Shown: in pieces, positions 7,053 to 10,798 of the stretch
Position numbering within the stretch: the stretch's first letter is position 1
Layout: every line of letters begins with the position of its first letter
Assembly (NCBI GenBank): GCA_012735285.1
Contig: JAAYHT010000103.1
Span: forward strand, 1-10,798
Origin: Clostridiales bacterium
GTDB lineage: Bacteria > Bacillota > Clostridia > Peptostreptococcales > Anaerovoracaceae
DNA length: 10,798 nucleotides
Direction: 5' to 3'
The notes under the pieces: model-generated
Told to the model about the DNA's origin: nothing
Database searches by the model: none
Seen by the model: the letters and a program-made list of their open reading frames with translations, nothing else
Made by a program: the position numbers and the translations under genes

Positions 7053-8594
7053 ATGAACAGGAGTTATAAAAAAAACCAGGAATTCATCGAACTATCTCAG
7101 AAAATTGCTGAGGCCATTGAATCAGTAACAAAAATAGATGTAACGATCATGGATGCAGAAAGAGACCGAATAGCGGCAACGGGGAAATACTTGGAACCAA
7201 CCTATGGAAACATAGGAGAGAAGTCCGCATTTGACTATTGTCTGAACACCGGTGAAGTATGCGTGATTGAAGAGGTGGGGGAATCTGAAATATGCAAAGA
7301 GTGCTCCAGTCTAGAAAACTGTATAGAAAAAGCAGAGGTATGTGTACCCATTTTCTGGAATGGCCAGCCAATAGGGGTAATAGGATTAATTGCATTCGAT
7401 GACAGGCAGAAAAAAACCATATTGGATAACGTGGAGGTATATGTAAATTTTGTGCAGAAAATGGCCTCTTTATTGGAAGCAAAATATGGTGAACTCATGG
7501 CAATTGAAGAGAATAAAAGGCTGACTCAGAAGATGAGAAGTCTTATCAACAGTGTAAAGAGGCAAAATTATTTAATTATGCTAGATGATGACGATGAGTT
7601 TAAACAGGAATTATTAAAAGATACTAATGAAAGCTGTGAAATAACATTTAATGATATTCTTAGCTTATCGCAGACCATGCAGGAAGTAAAAGATATGGCA
7701 AAAAAAGTTGCCATGACAGAGTCAAGCATTTTGATACGAGGAGAGAGCGGAACAGGTAAGGAGCTCTTTGCAAGAGCTATACATAATGCTAGTAGACGTA
7801 GTAAAAAGCCCTTTGTTGCTATCAATTGCGGGGCTATTCCGGAGGAGTTGCTGGAAAGCGAGTTATTTGGATACGAAAAAGGTGCTTTTACAGGAGCTAA
7901 TATTTCTAAGCCGGGCAAGTTTGAGATAGCGAATGGAGGGACAATTTTTTTAGATGAGATTGCTGATCTCCCTCTTAAGCTTCAGGTTAAACTCTTACGT
8001 GTGATACAGGAAAAAGAAATATGCAGGTTGGGAAGCAATGTAACCAGGAAGATAGATGTTCGTATTCTTTCAGCAACAAATGCCAATCTTGAAGAACGTA
8101 TTAAATTAAATCTTTTTAGGGAAGACCTTTATTATAGGTTAAATATAATACCAATTGTTATACCTCCCTTAAGAGAACACAAGGAAGATATTCTTTATTT
8201 AGCCAACCGCTTTATACAATATTTCAATATTCAATTTCAAAAGAATATAAAAGGCATATCCAAAGAGGCAAGCGAATTGCTGCTTACATATAAATGGCCG
8301 GGAAATATCAGAGAATTGGAGAATGTAATAGAGTTTGCTGTATGTCTAGAAACTAAAGATGAGATTAGCGGGGAACTCATTAGAAGAAGGCTCGAAAAGT
8401 CATATGAATTGATAAAAAATGAACCTATTGCAATTAATAGACCAGAGAGTAGAGATAGGGAAAGAGAGCAATTCCTAAATCTGCTTGACAAATATAGGGA
8501 TCTAACTCATAAGGAGAAGGTTGAACGAATTTGTTCTGAACTAAATATAAGTCGGGCAACATACTACAGAAGACAGAAAAAATATAGGCAATAG
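7053..8594 (+). CDS. Sigma-54-dependent transcriptional activator with cysteine-rich sensor domain
   Basis: This 513-residue enhancer-binding protein has three parts. An N-terminal GAF/CdaR-like sensor (about 10-145) contains six cysteines between 63 and 97, including CKECSSLENC (C-x2-C-x5-C, 81-90). The central AAA+ domain shows GESGTGKE (Walker A, 230-237), ELFGYEKGAFTGA (GAFTGA loop 277-282), TIFLDEI (Walker B, 297-303), FREDLYYRLN and WPGNIRELENV (415-425). A C-terminal helix-turn-helix (about 481-511) ends LNISRATYYRRQKKYRQ. A coiled-coil-like linker (about 145-200) joins sensor and ATPase. The ATG is preceded by GGGGG at 7040-7044. It follows the HD-GYP gene by 34 nt with no terminator, so it may share its operon. 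A sigma-54 promoter lies just downstream, making cyuA its likely target. The cysteines suggest Fe-S, metal or thiol sensing; the ligand is unknown. Confidence 0.94.
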   Translation: MNRSYKKNQEFIELSQKIAEAIESVTKIDVTIMDAERDRIAATGKYLEPTYGNIGEKSAFDYCLNTGEVCVIEEVGESEICKECSSLENCIEKAEVCVPIFWNGQPIGVIGLIAFDDRQKKTILDNVEVYVNFVQKMASLLEAKYGELMAIEENKRLTQKMRSLINSVKRQNYLIMLDDDDEFKQELLKDTNESCEITFNDILSLSQTMQEVKDMAKKVAMTESSILIRGESGTGKELFARAIHNASRRSKKPFVAINCGAIPEELLESELFGYEKGAFTGANISKPGKFEIANGGTIFLDEIADLPLKLQVKLLRVIQEKEICRLGSNVTRKIDVRILSATNANLEERIKLNLFREDLYYRLNIIPIVIPPLREHKEDILYLANRFIQYFNIQFQKNIKGISKEASELLLTYKWPGNIRELENVIEFAVCLETKDEISGELIRRRLEKSYELIKNEPIAINRPESRDREREQFLNLLDKYRDLTHKEKVERICSELNISRATYYRRQKKYRQ

Positions 8595-8656
8595 GTGGTC
8601 TCACTCCCTAAGTAATTTGAGACCACAGTGAGACTGAAGTGAGACTAATTTGAGAT
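8595..8656. promoter_or_regulatory. Phased repeat array, likely upstream activator sites
   Basis: TGAGAC-type units start at 8618, 8629, 8640 and 8651 (TGAGAC three times, then TGAGAT), each exactly 11 bp apart, so all lie on nearly the same face of the helix. Longer matches inside are AGTGAGACT at 8627-8635 and 8638-8646, and AATTTGAGA at 8614-8622 and 8647-8655. An inverted copy upstream makes a perfect 9-bp dyad, GTGGTCTCA (8595-8603) with TGAGACCAC (8618-8626). The array ends about 60 bp upstream of the -24 element, a normal place for enhancer sites. Binding by the adjacent activator is inferred. Confidence 0.68.
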
Positions 8657-8671
8657 TGGGTAATACCAATC
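8654..8671. repeat. Dyad GATTGG-N6-CCAATC
   Basis: Perfect 6-bp arms (8654-8659 and 8666-8671) overlap the end of the fourth TGAGA unit. This may be a second operator or a weak hairpin at the end of the activator mRNA; an A/T-rich stretch follows but no clean T run. The DNA from 8671 to 8715 is only about 22% GC and could serve as a flexible spacer between enhancer and promoter. Confidence 0.35.
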
Positions 8672-8701
8672 TATTATATTATTTGGAAATATCAGCTTAA
8701 A

Positions 8702-8768
8702 TACCTTCTAAATAGTTGGCACAATCATTGCTAGTAAGTATATGTAGTAGATACTATTTTAGAAGGTG
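8702..8768 (+). promoter_or_regulatory. Inverted repeat enclosing the sigma-54 promoter and covering the cyuA Shine-Dalgarno
   Basis: Left arm ACCTTCTAAATAGT (8703-8716) pairs with ACTATTTTAGAAGGT (8753-8767) over 14 Watson-Crick pairs, with one bulged T at 8757 and a G-U pair (8702/8768) outside. The right arm contains the AAGGTG ribosome site (8763-8768) of cyuA. The 36-nt interval between the arms carries the -12 element and the expected transcription start. Only mRNA entering from the activator gene would contain both arms. Complementarity is directly visible; the function is inferred. Confidence 0.55.
8716..8732 (+). promoter_or_regulatory. cyuA: Sigma-54 (-24/-12) promoter of the cyuA-dipeptidase operon
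   Basis: TTGGCACAATCATTGCT matches the consensus YTGGCACGNNNNTTGCW at every fixed position but one (A for G at 8723). GG (8718-8719) and GC (8730-8731) are separated by the required 10 nt. The expected transcript start is near 8742, about 30 nt before the TTG start codon of cyuA. This places cyuA and the dipeptidase gene under sigma-54 and an activator. Confidence 0.9.
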
Positions 8769-8773
8769 AGAAT

Positions 8774-10039
8774 TTGGGAAGAGAACTGTTAGATATACTG
8801 AAAAAAGAATGCGTAGTTGCTACAGGTTGTACAGAGCCAATAGCAGTAGCTCATGCAGCGGCAATTGCACAGGAGCAAGTTTTTGATGAAGATATAGTAA
8901 GCCTAAATGTTAAAGTAGACGGTGCATTATATAAAAATGCCACCTTTGTAGGTATACCAGGAATCAAAGAAAGAGGCATACCTATTGATGCCGCGCTGGG
9001 AGTTGCAATTGGTGATTCCAAAAATGGCTTACGTCTACTGGAGGATATCACCAATGAACAGCTTGCTAAAGCGAGAGAGTTAGTTAATAAGAATATAATT
9101 GAGATCTCTGTTATAGATGAGTGTAAATATCTATACATTGAAGTAAACCTATTTACTGATAGGAATCATGTAAGGGTTATTGTAAAGGATCGGCATCAAA
9201 ATATTATTTCAATCGAGAAGGGGGCAAACCTGCCTCCAGTAAAGGTCGAAGAAAGTACAATTGAAAAGGATAATAAAATACAAAAGTATAGTTTATCTGA
9301 TATTATAGACTTTGTTAATAATGTGGATATCAAAGAACTTGAATTCTTAAAAGACGGTATTAAGATGGGATTAAATATGGCAGAAGCCGGGCAAAAGAAA
9401 AGTTTCGGAAAGGCGATGGAAGAGCTTATTTCAGAAGGTACCGACAGAGATAATATGGTTACCTTGGCACAGAAATTATCGGGTGCTGCAGCAGAAGCCC
9501 GGATGGCTGGCATACCATACCCTGTGATGACGACTGCTGGAAGTGGTAACCACGGAATTACAGTCTTTATGACAAATGTTGCGGTTGCACAGAAATTGAA
9601 TGTTGATGAGGAGATTTTACTACGTGCCATCGCCCTATCAAACCTAATTACTGTATACATCAAGTCCTATACCGGCACCCTATCAGTCATGTGTGGTTGC
9701 GGTGTAGCTGCGGGAGTAGGGGCAGGAGCAGGCGTTGCTTATATGATGGGAGGAGACGAAAAGGATATTTTTCATACTATTGCTAACATGATCGGGAGTA
9801 TTTCTGGTCTAATATGTGACGGCGGTAAAGAAGGATGCGCTTTTAAGGTTGCACTTTCTGCCGGATGGGCTGTACAATCAGCATTATTAGCCATGAAGGG
9901 GAGTAACATTAATACAAGGGACGGAATTTTATCCGAAGATCTTAATAAGCTGTTTGAAAATTTAGGGTCATGTACGGATAGCATGCAACCTACCAATCAA
10001 TCGATAATAGGGATAATTCGTAAAAACTCAATGTGTTAA
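8774..10039 (+). CDS. cyuA: L-cysteine desulfidase (CyuA/CdsB, UPF0597, serine-dehydratase-alpha-like)
   Basis: This 421-residue protein is full length for the UPF0597/CyuA (YhaM) family, which breaks L-cysteine into pyruvate, ammonia and sulfide with a [4Fe-4S] cluster and no PLP. Visible features are VVATGCTEP (Cys19), the glycine-rich PVMTTAGSGNHGI loop, MCGCG (Cys307, Cys309) before a Gly/Ala-rich segment, and CDGGKEGC (Cys348, Cys355). These cysteines are the candidate cluster ligands, as in Fe-S serine dehydratases. Start is TTG at 8774 with AGGTGAG just upstream; MGRELLDILKKE aligns with the usual N-terminus. Expression is probably sigma-54 dependent. The dipeptidase gene follows after 15 nt. 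L-serine or another beta-substituted amino acid as substrate cannot be excluded by sequence. Confidence 0.92.
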   Translation: MGRELLDILKKECVVATGCTEPIAVAHAAAIAQEQVFDEDIVSLNVKVDGALYKNATFVGIPGIKERGIPIDAALGVAIGDSKNGLRLLEDITNEQLAKARELVNKNIIEISVIDECKYLYIEVNLFTDRNHVRVIVKDRHQNIISIEKGANLPPVKVEESTIEKDNKIQKYSLSDIIDFVNNVDIKELEFLKDGIKMGLNMAEAGQKKSFGKAMEELISEGTDRDNMVTLAQKLSGAAAEARMAGIPYPVMTTAGSGNHGITVFMTNVAVAQKLNVDEEILLRAIALSNLITVYIKSYTGTLSVMCGCGVAAGVGAGAGVAYMMGGDEKDIFHTIANMIGSISGLICDGGKEGCAFKVALSAGWAVQSALLAMKGSNINTRDGILSEDLNKLFENLGSCTDSMQPTNQSIIGIIRKNSMC

Positions 10040-10054
10040 GAAGGAGGCTTTATT

Positions 10055-10798
10055 ATGGATCCGATGTTGTATTTGGATGAACATAAGGATGAGATAATCC
10101 AAAAAGTTATGGATTTTGTACGGATACCTAGCATATCTGATGATGCTGAAGAAGTAGCAAGGGCCTTGCAATATGCTTTGGATCTGGCAAAAGAATTAGG
10201 ATTTGAAGCCAAATCTGTTTTAGATGGTATGGTAGGTATTATTGAAGTAGGAGATGGCCCAGAGACTTTGGGTATTCTTTCTCATGTTGATGTAGTGCCC
10301 CCTGGTAATAGCGATGCATGGGAAACCCCTCCTTTTGAGCCGGTACTTAAGGATGGCCGTCTGTATGGTCGAGGCACATTAGACGATAAGGGTGCAATTG
10401 TGGCCTGTCTTTATGCTATGAAGGCGGTGCTTCAGCAAGGAACTCCTTTAAAGAAGAAAATACAAATGATATTGGGCACTCAGGAAGAAGTAGAATGGGT
10501 AGATATGGACGCTTATGTAAAACAGTTTCCGCTACCTGATTACGGTTTTACACCAGACGGTGAATTTCCTTTATGCAACATTGAAAAAGGGATGATTGAT
10601 ATTGAACTGTCTATACCTAAGGATGAGAATCTGGGTGAAGGATTGTTTTTAGATGCCATAGACGGTGGCATAGCTACGAATGTTGTGCCTGATAAGTGTG
10701 TTGCCAAGTTGATAAAAAGAACAAAAAATGATGAGGGTTCCTTTAAAGAAGAAAGCCTTGAGTTAACTGCCAAGGGAGTATCAGCTCACTCATGCCAG
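10055..10798 (+). CDS. pepV: PepV-like M20 family dipeptidase (partial, runs off window end)
   Basis: The first 248 codons of an M20 metallopeptidase are open to the last base. Zinc-site motifs are LSHVDVVPPG (His77, Asp79), GRGTLDDKGA (Asp110 bridging), GTQEEVEW (Glu144 catalytic base and Glu145) and FTPDGEFPL (Asp168). The last pattern, with CNIEKG following, is typical of PepV-type dipeptidases rather than ArgE or DapE. The lid domain begins after it, and SAHS near the end marks the region of the conserved lid histidine. AGGAGG at 10042-10047 is 7 nt before ATG. It lies 15 nt downstream of cyuA and so shares its operon. A cytoplasmic role in hydrolysing cysteinyl dipeptides (for example Cys-Gly) to feed the desulfidase is inferred from context only. 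Confidence 0.92.
   Translation, partial: MDPMLYLDEHKDEIIQKVMDFVRIPSISDDAEEVARALQYALDLAKELGFEAKSVLDGMVGIIEVGDGPETLGILSHVDVVPPGNSDAWETPPFEPVLKDGRLYGRGTLDDKGAIVACLYAMKAVLQQGTPLKKKIQMILGTQEEVEWVDMDAYVKQFPLPDYGFTPDGEFPLCNIEKGMIDIELSIPKDENLGEGLFLDAIDGGIATNVVPDKCVAKLIKRTKNDEGSFKEESLELTAKGVSAHSCQ

Noticed and set aside
7147..7918. Open frames of 87-116 codons antisense to the sigma-54 activator
   Set aside because: They are complements of conserved sensor and AAA+ segments, lack recognisable domains, and overlap each other in different frames.
8595..8626. GTGGTCTCA/TGAGACCAC dyad as intrinsic terminator of the activator gene
   Set aside because: No T run follows it, and its right arm belongs to an 11-bp-phased repeat series, which fits activator sites better.
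9196..9663. 155-codon open frame antisense to cyuA
   Set aside because: It lies wholly inside a well-supported gene, shows no recognisable motif, and its composition is that of the complement of the sense codons.
1..10798. CRISPR arrays, tRNA or rRNA genes, insertion sequences, phage or conjugation genes
   Set aside because: No spaced direct-repeat series of CRISPR length, tRNA-like fold, terminal inverted repeats with transposase, or mobile-element protein motif was seen on either strand.

Overview
The window looks like chromosome from a low-GC, Gram-positive anaerobe, most likely of the Clostridia. The evidence is AT-rich intergenic DNA, strong AGGAGG-type ribosome binding sites, GTG and TTG starts, a rubredoxin-linked flavoprotein, an oxygen-sensitive Fe-S L-cysteine desulfidase, and a sigma-54 activator of the clostridial type. 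The genus cannot be fixed from the sequence alone. No rRNA, tRNA, CRISPR array, insertion sequence or phage gene was seen.

Left part (1-3810): selO (protein AMPylase) runs rightward and meets pgeF (YfiH/YlmD-family enzyme) tail to tail, with 1 nt between the stop codons. pgeF has a good sigma-A promoter in the gap it shares with a divergent DUF421/YetF membrane protein gene. Next is a secreted CAP-domain protein gene, closed by a clear hairpin-plus-T-run terminator. A long inverted repeat upstream of the CAP gene could hide its ribosome binding site in read-through mRNA.

Middle (3811-4427): a decayed leftward TetR-family regulator keeps only its C-terminal ligand-domain half and has an in-frame amber codon. 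About 270 nt of AT-rich DNA follow, with one stable hairpin and the likely promoter of the next operon.

Right part (4428-10798): a probable three-gene operon encodes a rubredoxin-fused NAD(P)H oxidoreductase, a tandem HD/HD-GYP protein (probable cyclic-dinucleotide phosphodiesterase) and a sigma-54-dependent activator with a cysteine-rich sensor domain. Then comes a near-consensus -24/-12 promoter, preceded by four TGAGAC-type repeats spaced exactly 11 bp. It drives an L-cysteine desulfidase gene (cyuA family) and a PepV-like M20 dipeptidase gene that runs off the end. The simplest reading is a cysteine- or cysteinyl-peptide-degradation unit: the dipeptidase releases amino acids, the desulfidase turns L-cysteine into pyruvate, ammonia and sulfide, and the activator senses substrate or redox state.

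The most unusual structural point is that both the cyuA and CAP genes have a 14-15 bp inverted repeat whose right arm covers the Shine-Dalgarno sequence. For cyuA the sigma-54 promoter lies between the arms, so only read-through transcripts, not transcripts from the gene's own promoter, could fold to hide the ribosome binding site.
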